Source: Methanobacterium_C sp963845285
Lineage (GTDB): Archaea > Methanobacteriota > Methanobacteria > Methanobacteriales > Methanobacteriaceae
Length of the DNA stretch: 64,000 nucleotides
Reading direction: 5' to 3'
NCBI GenBank assembly: GCA_963845285.1
Contig: CAWJRO010000014.1
Span: forward strand, 1 to 64,000
Below, in pieces: positions 32,403-40,879 of the stretch (position 1 is the first letter of the stretch; each line of letters opens with the position of its first letter). A program made the position numbers and the translations under genes. Under the pieces are notes generated by a model. The model saw only the letters and a program-made list of their open reading frames with translations, ran no database searches and was not told the DNA's origin.

Positions 32403-34259
32403 TTAGAAGGCACCTCCACCTCCACCTCCAAATCCTCCACCTATATCTCCAAATCCTCCAAGGGCATCGACAGCATCTGAATTCAATCCAGAAGTCATTC
32501 CAGCATTTAAAGCGGAATTTAGAAGAAGGTACCCTCCGTAGTAATGGAAGAGGTAGATGTTGTTCATTTCAAGGTCCTCTTCGGGAAGATTTATTTCCAT
32601 GGCCTTTCTAACGTTTTCAGCCACTCCCAGTGCCGTTGCATACACCAGATACTTGTTCCATATTGCAATTGATTCAGGAGGATACTCTTTTATCAAACTG
32701 AAATCATTGAGATACTTCTTGAAGTTCCGCCATTTGGCATCATATTCTTCACCATGTGTAGTCCAGCGTCCTGCTATACCCTCTGGAAGTTTTAATGAGA
32801 TGAGTGATATAACTCCCAGTACTACGGCCGCATAAAGTGGATACCTCGAAGATGGAATGGATTGGCCGAAGGTCATGAATCCCACGATGAACGCCAGTAC
32901 AAGAGCACCAACTGCGTATATCTTGAGATAACTGTCACCCTTTCTTTCGAATATTTCTTCCATCTCTCCATCACTTAAAAATCTCTTCTTGAGGTCATAT
33001 TCCCATGTTCCATAGGCACCTCTAAATGCCTCAGCATTACTTCTATCCTTGAGATCCTGGTTCATATCCTCAAGGTTTATGGTTCCATCCCTCTCAAATT
33101 TCCTCAGTATATTTAAAACATCCATTTCAAAGTTTTCAAGCTTTGAAAGGTCTTTTTCGGTGTTTATTTGGAGGTAAACTGATTTTTTAGGAGCTTGATT
33201 CTTGATCTTACCCATTAAAGAGTCTTTGAAGGATTTATTTTCCTTGGAGACAGTTCCCATGGTCAGGTACTTCCTGTTTATTAGATCCATGATTGTTGCA
33301 CGGAAACCATTCATATCCGGCTCCCCTATACCCTTAGAAACCCCGTGAACACATATTGCATTGACAAGAGCCGGAGGATCATCTGTAGGAATATCTCTCT
33401 CATATTCTGCCCTGTAATCAATTTTAGGTTCTTTTCCCATCAGGAAGTAGATAATAAATGGAACGAACATCAGGAGTATCAATAATGCTGTAAAAACATA
33501 GTTCCAGAAGTTTTGGGAATTCAAAGAGTTCTGGTAGTCGTTTTGAATTTTTTCTATGGTTGGAAGTCCATTTTGATTTATTAAAACACCGTTTTGAGGG
33601 TTGGCTGCAAACTGACTTCTTGGTATGGCCATTCTAACCTCAAAATATTCTCCTTTTCCCAGTTGGTTGGTACTCACTTTAAAAACGTTTCCCTGCCACC
33701 CAGATTGGTTAACAAAGTAGGGAGGATTTAACCATGATTCCACACCTTGACTTGATTTAAGGTATACATTGGCAGTTAACTGATTTACAGGGACCTGCCA
33801 TCCGGTACCCCATAGTTTGTACTGAAGGTCTGCAACATCGTTGTAGATCTTTATTCCATTGATAAAATCGTATTCAATTGTAACATCCACATCTTTATCA
33901 GTTATAGGGATCGTTTTTTGAGAATCAGAATAAAGATAAACTGTAATACGGTCCGCAGTACCGTTATTTGTAACATTATATGTAGAATAAGCCCCCTGGC
34001 TTGAAACTTTTATATTTTCAATGGATTGGCCACTTGTTAAGGGTATATCCCTGTAAACTCCGTGGAATGTTCCAGAAAAAGAGTAATGTATCAATTCTTT
34101 AACATGCAGGGAGCCGTCGTCTTGAACAAACAGATCCGTGTGTATGCTGGGTATGGAGTAGGATGATGAACTGCTGCTTCCCGCACCGTAAACCGCACCA
34201 GATAAGGTTAAAAATGAAATTAAAAGGAGAAAAATGAATGAAATACGCTTTTTATCCAT
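32403..34259 (-). CDS. DUF2207 membrane protein
   Basis: 618 residues. A signal peptide (KRISFIFLLLISFLTLSGAVYG) leads to an extracytoplasmic DUF2207 beta domain (IHTDLFVQDDGSLHVKELIHYSF at about 39-61, and following), then a helix (about 250-270, FWNYVFTALLILLMFVPFIIYFL), a cytoplasmic part with a possible winged domain, a helical pair near 445-490, and a glycine-rich C-terminus (GGFGDIGGGFGGGGGGAF). This is the usual partner of LemA: the two genes are 10 bp apart and share an operon here, as in many bacteria and archaea. Role unknown, probably envelope-related. GAGGTG precedes the ATG. Confidence 0.9.
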   Translation of the reverse strand: MDKKRISFIFLLLISFLTLSGAVYGAGSSSSSSYSIPSIHTDLFVQDDGSLHVKELIHYSFSGTFHGVYRDIPLTSGQSIENIKVSSQGAYSTYNVTNNGTADRITVYLYSDSQKTIPITDKDVDVTIEYDFINGIKIYNDVADLQYKLWGTGWQVPVNQLTANVYLKSSQGVESWLNPPYFVNQSGWQGNVFKVSTNQLGKGEYFEVRMAIPRSQFAANPQNGVLINQNGLPTIEKIQNDYQNSLNSQNFWNYVFTALLILLMFVPFIIYFLMGKEPKIDYRAEYERDIPTDDPPALVNAICVHGVSKGIGEPDMNGFRATIMDLINRKYLTMGTVSKENKSFKDSLMGKIKNQAPKKSVYLQINTEKDLSKLENFEMDVLNILRKFERDGTINLEDMNQDLKDRSNAEAFRGAYGTWEYDLKKRFLSDGEMEEIFERKGDSYLKIYAVGALVLAFIVGFMTFGQSIPSSRYPLYAAVVLGVISLISLKLPEGIAGRWTTHGEEYDAKWRNFKKYLNDFSLIKEYPPESIAIWNKYLVYATALGVAENVRKAMEINLPEEDLEMNNIYLFHYYGGYLLLNSALNAGMTSGLNSDAVDALGGFGDIGGGFGGGGGGAF

Positions 34260-34269
34260 TTTTGCACCT

Positions 34270-34821
34270 CTAAAATTCTACTTGTGGTGTTTTAGTTTCA
34301 CTTTCAGCTATTTCAAAGAATTCAGCCTCTTTAAATTTGAACAGTGATGCTATGATATTGCTTGGAAACATCTGGCACTTGTTGTTGTACATCAAAACTG
34401 TGTCGTTGTAGAACTGTCTTGAGTAAGCTATCTTATCTTCTGTCTGGGCAAGCTGTGCCTGTAGATCTTTGAAGTTCTCGTTAGCTTTGAGGTTTGGATA
34501 ATTTTCAGCAACCGCAAAAAGGGTTTTTAGTGCACCTGTTAACTGGTTATTTGCCTTTTCATTCTCAGCTACGGTTTTTGCATTCATAAGACTGGATCTT
34601 GCATTTGTAACATCTTCAAATACCGTTTTTTCGTGCTTAGCATATCCTTTTACTGTTTCCACCAGATTTGGAATCAGGTCTGTTCTCCTTTTAAGTTGAA
34701 CATCTATCTGGGACCATGCATTCTTAACACGGTTTCTAAGCTGTACCAGGCTGTTGTAGAAAACTACAATCGCAATTAAAATCAGTAAAATGATTATTCC
34801 AATTATAATTTCTGTTATCAT
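34270..34821 (-). CDS. LemA family protein
   Basis: 183 residues. One N-terminal membrane helix (MITEIIIGIIILLILIAIVV) and the LemA signature: YNSLVQLRNRVKNAWSQIDVQLKRRTDLIPNLVETVKGYAKHE (given by residues 24-66) with RQFYNDTVLMYN later. The remainder is a long helical bundle facing outside or inside the membrane. LemA proteins are of unclear function; co-occurrence with DUF2207 is the known context and is reproduced here. AAGGAG lies before the ATG and makes this the first gene of the two-gene operon. Confidence 0.93.
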   Translation of the reverse strand: MITEIIIGIIILLILIAIVVFYNSLVQLRNRVKNAWSQIDVQLKRRTDLIPNLVETVKGYAKHEKTVFEDVTNARSSLMNAKTVAENEKANNQLTGALKTLFAVAENYPNLKANENFKDLQAQLAQTEDKIAYSRQFYNDTVLMYNNKCQMFPSNIIASLFKFKEAEFFEIAESETKTPQVEF

Positions 34822-35009
34822 CTTTTTTTGTTCTCCTTGTTGGTTCTGGACAAAATTTCGTCTTTTAATAATACTTGGATTTTTTTACAAAATTTAAATT
34901 ATGTTGACTTTCGTATTATGTTTAGATTATGTTGAACGTTATTATTTTTAAGCATTGCCACATAACGTTAACATTAATTTGATTAACAACCTTTCACATA
35001 GAAAATACA

Positions 35010-36134
35010 ATGAACAATGCAAAGAAGCTGAAGGTTCTGGGCGAATCTGCGAAGTACGACAGGTGCAATTATGCAAACTTCAACATAGACAACTTTTTAT
35101 CAGGTAAGATCCCAGGAATCTACAATGCAAGCACCAGAGACGGGTGCACAGTGCCGCTTTTCAAAGTGTTGATGACCAACAAGTGCTCAAACGACTGCCG
35201 CTACTGTGTCAACCACAATAAACACAAGTTCAACAGGGTAGAATTCTCTCCAGAGGAATTAACATCCATTTTTCTCGATTATTACAACAATCGTTACGTT
35301 GAAGGATTATTTTTAAGTTCAGGCATTCATCATGATGCTGAAACTTCCATGGAAAACATGGTGGAGGTTGCAAGGAAGCTTCGGATGGAACATGAGTACA
35401 AAGGTTACATACATCTAAAAATACTTCCAGGCAGTTCATACGATCTTATCAAAAGATCAATGGCTCTGGCTGACCGCGTGAGCATTAACATGGAAGCTGC
35501 AACCCCCGAAGGCTTTGATGAACTTACAACCACCAAAAATTATGAAACTGACATCATAAGGCGTATGAAATGGATTAAACGGCTTGGAAAGAGGGATAAA
35601 AACCTTGCACCCTCTGGCCAGACAACCCAGTTCATAGTGGGTGCTTCAAATGAAACAGATAAGGAGATCATGGACAGGGTGAAGTGGCTCTACGACAAAC
35701 TCCAGATAAAAAGGAGCTACTTCAGTAAATTCACCCCTATAAAAGACACTCCACTTGAAAATCATGATGAACCAAACCCTAAAAGGAGTTCAAGACTTTA
35801 TCAGGCAGATTACCTGATTAATTCCTACAGGTTTAACCTTGATGAACTCGTGTTCGATGATAATGGTAACATGCAGCTGGATGAGGATCCAAAGTACTAT
35901 GCTGCACTCTCCAACATGGACAGATTCCCTGTTGAGGTCAATGCTGCATCCTACAGGGAACTTCTCAGGGTTCCAGGTATAGGTAAAATATCAGCAAACA
36001 GGATAGTTAGTTTAAGAAAAAGGGGACGATCTTTCAATAAAATGGAAGAGCTTAAAGATATTGGTGTTGTCGTAGCAAGGGCTGAACCATTTATAAAACT
36101 GAACAAAACTTACCAGGCCACCCTTGGATTCTAG
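35010..36134 (+). CDS. Radical SAM protein with C-terminal HhH domain (putative DNA modification/repair)
   Basis: 374 residues. The [4Fe-4S]/SAM motif C-x3-C-x2-C is in TNKCSNDCRYCVNH (about residues 53-60), with the radical SAM barrel after it. The C-terminus (about 315-360) is a helix-hairpin-helix DNA-binding pair (LLRVPGIGKISANRIVSLRKRG, GVVVARAEPFIKL). This matches the family annotated as putative DNA modification/repair radical SAM protein, which in bacteria is usually next to a uracil-DNA-glycosylase-like partner; no such partner is next to it here. Substrate unknown. No ribosome site is evident before the ATG, so the message may be leaderless. Confidence 0.85.
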   Translation: MNNAKKLKVLGESAKYDRCNYANFNIDNFLSGKIPGIYNASTRDGCTVPLFKVLMTNKCSNDCRYCVNHNKHKFNRVEFSPEELTSIFLDYYNNRYVEGLFLSSGIHHDAETSMENMVEVARKLRMEHEYKGYIHLKILPGSSYDLIKRSMALADRVSINMEAATPEGFDELTTTKNYETDIIRRMKWIKRLGKRDKNLAPSGQTTQFIVGASNETDKEIMDRVKWLYDKLQIKRSYFSKFTPIKDTPLENHDEPNPKRSSRLYQADYLINSYRFNLDELVFDDNGNMQLDEDPKYYAALSNMDRFPVEVNAASYRELLRVPGIGKISANRIVSLRKRGRSFNKMEELKDIGVVVARAEPFIKLNKTYQATLGF

Positions 36135-36275
36135 GAATAGCCTTTATTAATTTTTAATTTAAAAAAGAATATGTTTAAAATATTATTTTTCGATTTAATC
36201 TATTTTTAAAGATTTTTTTAAGTAAAAACTGGGAATTTTTAATTATAAATTAATTATAACTTATAAGTTCTAACT

Positions 36276-36407
36276 GACCCAATTATAAGTTATAAGTGAT
36301 CCAGTTATAAGTTATAAGTGATCCAGTTATAAGTTATAAGTGATCCAGTTATAAGTTATAAGTGATCCAGTTATAAGTTTTAACTGATCCACTTTTAAGA
36401 TATAAGT
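36276..36407. repeat. Tandem array of six 22-bp repeats, possible parS/centromere
   Basis: Six head-to-tail 22-bp units (starts 36276, 36298, 36320, 36342, 36364, 36386). Units 2-4 are identical, beginning GATCCAGTTATAAG; the outer ones diverge. Further TTATAACTTATAAGTT words flank the array (36255-36270 and 36405-36425). It lies right behind the parA/parB-like operon, and related words occur upstream of parA (37720-37765) and at 21834-21966. Iterons of this type next to parAB usually are the centromere; they could instead be operators. Confidence 0.85.
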
Positions 36408-36423
36408 TATAACTTATAAGTTA

Positions 36424-36915
36424 TCACAGTCCCTCTTTCTCAAATAAATCCCATAGATCAGGGTATTTATCCTTCACTGCAGCCTCAATCAAGGCTGAAG
36501 CTTCCTTACTTATACTGAATGCCGGTTTGGTATTTTTTAAATACCTTAAAACTGCTGCAGACCTGGCGGACCACAGGGATATCCTGGGGTTTTTACCAAC
36601 CTCAAGCATCACCCTCTCCACCAGATCTTCATCAACGTCCAGATCTTGAGTCGAAGTTTTGACATCATTTTCAGTCTTTTTACTATCTTTTTGAATATCT
36701 CTCTCCATGACTCTGTGAGTTTTTTGAGTTTTTTTTCTGGGCTTTTTGAGTTTAATTTGAGAGTTAGTTTTTTCAGGCTTATTTTCGTCTTTAGCTGACT
36801 CAACCTCAATTTCTTCATTTTTTGCTGCTATTTCTGTTTTTTCGTCAATATCTGGCCTTATAAGAGCATCCAGTCCCCTTCCAAGTGCATTACTCTGTTT
36901 CTTTCTGGAGGTCAT
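36424..36915 (-). CDS. Minimal ParB-like partner of ParA (no CTPase domain)
   Basis: 163 residues. Near the N-terminus is SNALGRGLDALIRP, the same word that opens chromosomal ParB/Spo0J proteins (GRGLDALI) and contacts the ParA dimer. The rest is different: a long Lys/Glu-rich, probably disordered linker (about 25-90) and a ~65-residue C-terminal helical domain (VERVMLEVGKNPRISLWSARSAAVL onward). The ParB CTPase/clamp and helix-turn-helix core is absent. Its start overlaps the end of parA by 4 bp (36912-36915), so they are co-translated. I infer a DNA-binding adaptor that stimulates ParA, binding through the C-terminal domain to the adjacent 22-bp repeats. Confidence 0.7.
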   Translation of the reverse strand: MTSRKKQSNALGRGLDALIRPDIDEKTEIAAKNEEIEVESAKDENKPEKTNSQIKLKKPRKKTQKTHRVMERDIQKDSKKTENDVKTSTQDLDVDEDLVERVMLEVGKNPRISLWSARSAAVLRYLKNTKPAFSISKEASALIEAAVKDKYPDLWDLFEKEGL

Positions 36916-37697
36916 TTATTGTCCTCCCCGCCCTCCAGATTGATGATCTCCTTTGCAAGTTCCAAGTAAGCTAAAGAGCCTCGGCTCTCCTCATCGTAGG
37001 TTATACAGGGTTTTCCATGACTTGGGGCCTCTGCAAGTCTTACGTTGCGTGGGATGGTTGTTTTGAATATATTTTCTGTTTGTCCAAAGTACTCCTTGAC
37101 GTTTTCATAAACATCCCTTCCAAGCCTTGTCCTTGAGTCGTAAAGTGTTAATAGAATTCCTTTTATTGGTGCGGGACTTTTTAACCTGGTTTCAACCAGT
37201 TGGATTGCCTCTAAAAGATCCGCCATTCCCTCAAGTGCATAGAACTCCGCTTGAATCGGAATTATAACACTATCAGCAGCCACAAGACAGTTTATTGTCA
37301 GTATACCGAGTGATGGAGGCACATCTAGGAAGATGTAATCGTAGTTGTAAGAAATACCATCCATTGCCATGTCCAGTATTGCATGGTATCCCACTTCCTT
37401 GCTCAGCTCGATCTCTGCACCGCTCAGGGATATGTTGCTGGGTATCATGTCAAGTCCTGGAATTTCAGTACCCAGTATCGCATCTTTGAGATGATCCTGA
37501 CCCGTTAAAACCGAGTATATTGTGCTATCATGGGCGTTTTTCTCTATTCCAAGCCCCGTTGTTGCATTACCCTGCGGGTCCATATCTATTACCAAAACTC
37601 TTCTACCCATAGTGGCCAGTGCTGCTGAAAGATTCACAGCAGTTGTGGTTTTACCGCATCCACCCTTCTGGTTTAGTATCGCAATTATTTCAGCCAT
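36912..37697 (-). CDS. parA: ParA/Soj-type chromosome partitioning ATPase
   Basis: 261 residues from the ATG at 37697; GGAGGAGG directly before it makes the in-frame ATG at 37712 unlikely. The deviant Walker A K11-G-G-C-G-K-T-T18 with its signature lysine, the IDMDPQGNATTGLG switch and FLDVPPSLG (Walker B) show a Soj-type ParA that binds DNA non-specifically in the ATP form. It contains no N-terminal DNA-binding domain (so type Ib or chromosomal). It heads a two-gene operon with the ParB-like gene, and TTATAA-rich repeats flank the operon on both sides, suggesting autoregulation and a centromere. Confidence 0.93.
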   Translation of the reverse strand: MAEIIAILNQKGGCGKTTTAVNLSAALATMGRRVLVIDMDPQGNATTGLGIEKNAHDSTIYSVLTGQDHLKDAILGTEIPGLDMIPSNISLSGAEIELSKEVGYHAILDMAMDGISYNYDYIFLDVPPSLGILTINCLVAADSVIIPIQAEFYALEGMADLLEAIQLVETRLKSPAPIKGILLTLYDSRTRLGRDVYENVKEYFGQTENIFKTTIPRNVRLAEAPSHGKPCITYDEESRGSLAYLELAKEIINLEGGEDNK

Positions 37698-37719
37698 ATA
37701 ATCCTCCTCCATATTGGTT

Positions 37720-37765
37720 ATAAGTTCTAAAGTATAACTTCTAAATTATAAGTTATAAGTTATAA
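37720..37765. promoter_or_regulatory. TTATAAGTT repeats in the parA promoter region
   Basis: Four or five TATAAGTT / TATAACTT words (37717-37765) lie just upstream of the parA ribosome site. They share the core of the 22-bp array at 36276-36407. Likely an operator bound by the ParB-like protein. Confidence 0.6.
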
Positions 37766-37938
37766 TATAAATATTTTATTATATATTATAGCTTTAAATT
37801 CAGTTTTATTGGATAAAAACGTTTGAAAAACTCTCAATGTGTTTAAGATTAAAAAAGTATTGATCTTAATATTATTCAATACAATTTAAAGTATAGTGAG
37901 TACCAATTAATATTTTCATAAATAAAACTAAAAATGAA

Positions 37939-38622
37939 TCAATTATTAGAGTTAACTTCGGAAGAATCTTTTTTATTATTTTGCAAGCTTTCTAAAGTTG
38001 TTTTATTTTTATTTCTTTGATATTCATTCAATATTTCAATTACCAAACTTTCTAGATCAAATCTATTGTGAGATTCTCCTGTTAAAGCCTCTGTTATGTG
38101 AATTGATTCATGTACAATAATTTCTAATCTTTCATTTCTCTTTTTGATGGAGCAAAATAAATCTGTTCTTATCAAAACAACAAACATTAAGTCTTTACCC
38201 ATTTCACAGATCTTCGAAAATACTGATATCTCCTTTTCAATCAGTTCAGACCATATAAATGGAAGTAAAAAGATTAAGGGATTCATTTTATTAAGTGTAA
38301 CACAACAAGCTCTAGATCCCACTAATGGATCATCGGACAATAAATCATTTAAAGTCGCTATTCCCCCATATTCTTTCATTTCAGAAATGTTTAAATTCTC
38401 AACAGTCTTTTTGTAGTTCTTAAGATAACAAGGATCTATAAAATCTTGAAAAAGTTCAATAGAATAAGATAATAAAACTTCACTCAAAAAAGTATAAGTC
38501 CTCTGCCCTCTATAAAACTGTTTATATTCCTCAGGGTTCAAGCAAAATACCTTATAATGATTACTTAAACCGTAACTGACTGTAAAATTTACTAAATCAT
38601 CAAAATCATTGATTTCTTTCAT
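37939..38622 (-). CDS. Hypothetical protein with HExxH motif
   Basis: 227 residues, not matched to a family. The sequence IIVHESIHITEALTGE near residue 170-185 contains H-E-x-x-H, the zinc-metallopeptidase signature; a downstream Glu/Asp (FDLESLVIEIL) could be the third ligand. One hydrophobic stretch (NPLIFLLPFIWSELI) may be buried or membrane-associated. The tail is hydrophilic and Asn/Ser-rich. It is the last of a leftward pair with the DUF4145 gene. A short HExxH protein beside HEPN-type genes is suggestive of an accessory or defence locus, but no activity can be assigned. Confidence 0.6.
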   Translation of the reverse strand: MKEINDFDDLVNFTVSYGLSNHYKVFCLNPEEYKQFYRGQRTYTFLSEVLLSYSIELFQDFIDPCYLKNYKKTVENLNISEMKEYGGIATLNDLLSDDPLVGSRACCVTLNKMNPLIFLLPFIWSELIEKEISVFSKICEMGKDLMFVVLIRTDLFCSIKKRNERLEIIVHESIHITEALTGESHNRFDLESLVIEILNEYQRNKNKTTLESLQNNKKDSSEVNSNN

Positions 38623-38644
38623 TTAAACACCAGAATATGAAATG

Positions 38645-39376
38645 CTAACTTTTTGAACGCCTTCTTTCTAGTTCCGCAGGTAATTCATATGTATATTTCA
38701 AAAGTTCACGAACAAAGGATAGTAATTGTTTAGCATCTTTTAAATCTACTTTTTCAATAGGATCGAAATGTGCACCCTTGTTACCTACTAAACGGACTTC
38801 TTGAGCCCATTCTATTAAACTTGGGTGAATAATTCCTTTTTTGTTAAGAGCATCTAATCTATTGTATAAATTCCCTTTGGTTTCCCCTTTATCAACTGTA
38901 ACTGCCTCTAATGATCTTCGTGCCATCACTACTGATGCTCGTGGACAATTGGCCGCAAAAGTCATTGTTGCTTCATTAAATATCTCAGATATGCTTTTAG
39001 GAATATCAGTGGAAAGATTAGCCTCAGTCAAAGGCCACCAGTTTATCCCACGATAAGAAATTTGACCTCCACCTTTCACTCCTTCCCTTTGAGGATGGTC
39101 ACCGATCCATGTTTCTTCAATTACCGTTATTCCTTGTTTGCAATGCCTACAAAAAAGTACTGAAACTCGATCTAACGGATGAAAAATTTTTTTCCCATCC
39201 CTATCTTGACTATAAGATGAGTAATCAAAAGTTACATCCAACGAACCAGTATTTACAAAACTTGATTGTTTTCCACAACGGGGACAAAGACCACTTGGCC
39301 TAGACGAATCTGGAAGGCCTTCATGAGGCTCAGGAAGAGTTTCTCCCCTTTTTCCGAATTTACCATTTCCAAACAT
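38645..39376 (-). CDS. DUF4145 (HEPN-like) protein with zinc ribbon
   Basis: 243 residues. The N-terminal part has two Cys pairs (GLCPRCGKQSSF and VLFCRHCKQG), a zinc ribbon, and the C-terminal part (about 125-240) matches DUF4145: AANCPRASVVMARRSLEAV, then LIEWAQEVRLVGNKGAHFDP with the R-x(n)-H HEPN-type pattern, then DAKQLLSFVRELLKYTYELP. DUF4145 is often found inside restriction systems or standing alone in defence islands. HEPN domains can be RNases, but the usual R-x4-6-H spacing is loose here (R-x7-H). Lies 22 bp upstream of the HExxH gene, probably one operon. Confidence 0.78.
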   Translation of the reverse strand: MFGNGKFGKRGETLPEPHEGLPDSSRPSGLCPRCGKQSSFVNTGSLDVTFDYSSYSQDRDGKKIFHPLDRVSVLFCRHCKQGITVIEETWIGDHPQREGVKGGGQISYRGINWWPLTEANLSTDIPKSISEIFNEATMTFAANCPRASVVMARRSLEAVTVDKGETKGNLYNRLDALNKKGIIHPSLIEWAQEVRLVGNKGAHFDPIEKVDLKDAKQLLSFVRELLKYTYELPAELERRRSKS

Positions 39377-39448
39377 AATACCACCTATATTAATATTAAT
39401 TAATGTTTATAATACTTCTTAATCTTGAAAAAATAAGAGGGTGCAAAA

Positions 39449-40171
39449 ATGTCGATACAACCTTGGATAAAAGGACCTTTAGAACTCTTAAAACATGGCC
39501 TAGATCATTTAAAGGTAGAAAGTGGATTTGACCAACGTATGGCAATGATTAGTATAGATAATTCTGTTGAATTAATGATCAAAACATACATAAATCTTCC
39601 TAAACGTGTGACTGGCATAAATCTCTCAAGAAAAAAATATGAGGAAGTAAGTCAAAAGTTTCCAGATTTAATCAGTACATTAGAAAATTTAGCACCTGCA
39701 AAAATAATTGGTATTGAATTAGGAGAAATTGAATGGTTTCACAGGATAAGAAATAATCTTTATCACGAGGGTAATGGTATGACCGTTGAAAAGGAAATGG
39801 TCCAAATGTACTCTGAAAATGCTAAAACACTATTTTTTAACCTTTTTAAAATTAATGTAGAAGATTACATGGAAGAAACACCTTCTAGTTTGATTGGAGA
39901 ATTTTTTAGGTTGTGGGTATTCTTAGAACAAGAAATTATGCGCATATACATAGGTAAAAAAGGATCTAAAAATTATGTTATACCTCTCAAAGCCGTGGAC
40001 ACCTTGTTTGAAATGGAAGTTCTGGATACTTCTTTTAGAGAAAATTTTCATTCAATGAGACAATTCAGAAATGGAACTACTCACGGGTTAAAACCATTCC
40101 ATAATGAAGAACTAAATATGAATATTACTAAGTTAAAAGATATGCTAAAAATTGCAACTGAAATCAGCTAA
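39449..40171 (+). CDS. HEPN-like protein with two R-x4-H motifs
   Basis: 240 residues, two similar helical halves. Each has a HEPN-type motif: R101-N-N-L-Y-H106 (RIRNNLYHEGNG) and R207-N-G-T-T-H212 (RQFRNGTTHGLKP). R-x4-H is the catalytic pattern of HEPN RNases, used in many toxins and antiviral proteins, so this may be a two-domain HEPN protein. No partner nucleotidyltransferase is seen. It reads toward, and overlaps by 8 bp, the end of the endonuclease III-like pseudogene. GGGTG precedes the ATG. RNase function is inferred only. Confidence 0.6.
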   Translation: MSIQPWIKGPLELLKHGLDHLKVESGFDQRMAMISIDNSVELMIKTYINLPKRVTGINLSRKKYEEVSQKFPDLISTLENLAPAKIIGIELGEIEWFHRIRNNLYHEGNGMTVEKEMVQMYSENAKTLFFNLFKINVEDYMEETPSSLIGEFFRLWVFLEQEIMRIYIGKKGSKNYVIPLKAVDTLFEMEVLDTSFRENFHSMRQFRNGTTHGLKPFHNEELNMNITKLKDMLKIATEIS

Positions 40172-40879
40172 AAATTTCTGATTTTTCTTGGGCGTAACAA
40201 TTTTCATATACTTTTTGATATTTTTGTTTACAGAGTTCGCATTTAGGAATTTTTCCACAGATATTATCTTCTGCTTCGCCTCCAAGCCTGTATAAAGCAA
40301 AATCAAGTTTTCGAGGTTCTTCAGGATATAATTCATTTAATTTATCATCTATATTTTCATTGGAAACATCGTTATCATTTACGAATTCAAAACGAACCAC
40401 TAACCTTTTCACATGAGTATCAACAGGATTAAGTTGAGTATAATCAAGTTCAGGCCAATGTTTAACTTGATGGACAGGGCTACTCATCTCGGATAAAAAC
40501 CAAGTTACAACTTTAGGCGGTGTTCCATAACCCATCATATCCTTAAATTTAGATAACAACTCTTCAGTTGCCTTTGCCTTACCACATTTATCATCAGAAT
40601 ATTTATCTAAAATTCCATTAACAACATCATTCAAATTTCTTTCCTTTTTGCCAAAGGAATCCTCGATTAACAACCTTTTTGTATTTTCAACGAGAATTTT
40701 AGCTATCTTGTAATGTGCTCTATGCCAGTGAAGTTCTTTGATCAGATTTACAACTGGACATTCATCAAAAAAATCAGGATTATGGCACTCATCAGCATTA
40801 ACGAAATTTCCACCTGTATATTTTACAGGACAGCATTTAGTCACATTATTGTAACATTCAGAATTTTTTAACAACTCAG

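Noticed and set aside
36276..36407. Considered whether the 22-bp tandem units are a CRISPR array.
   Set aside because: Units are directly adjacent with no spacers of unique sequence and no cas genes nearby.
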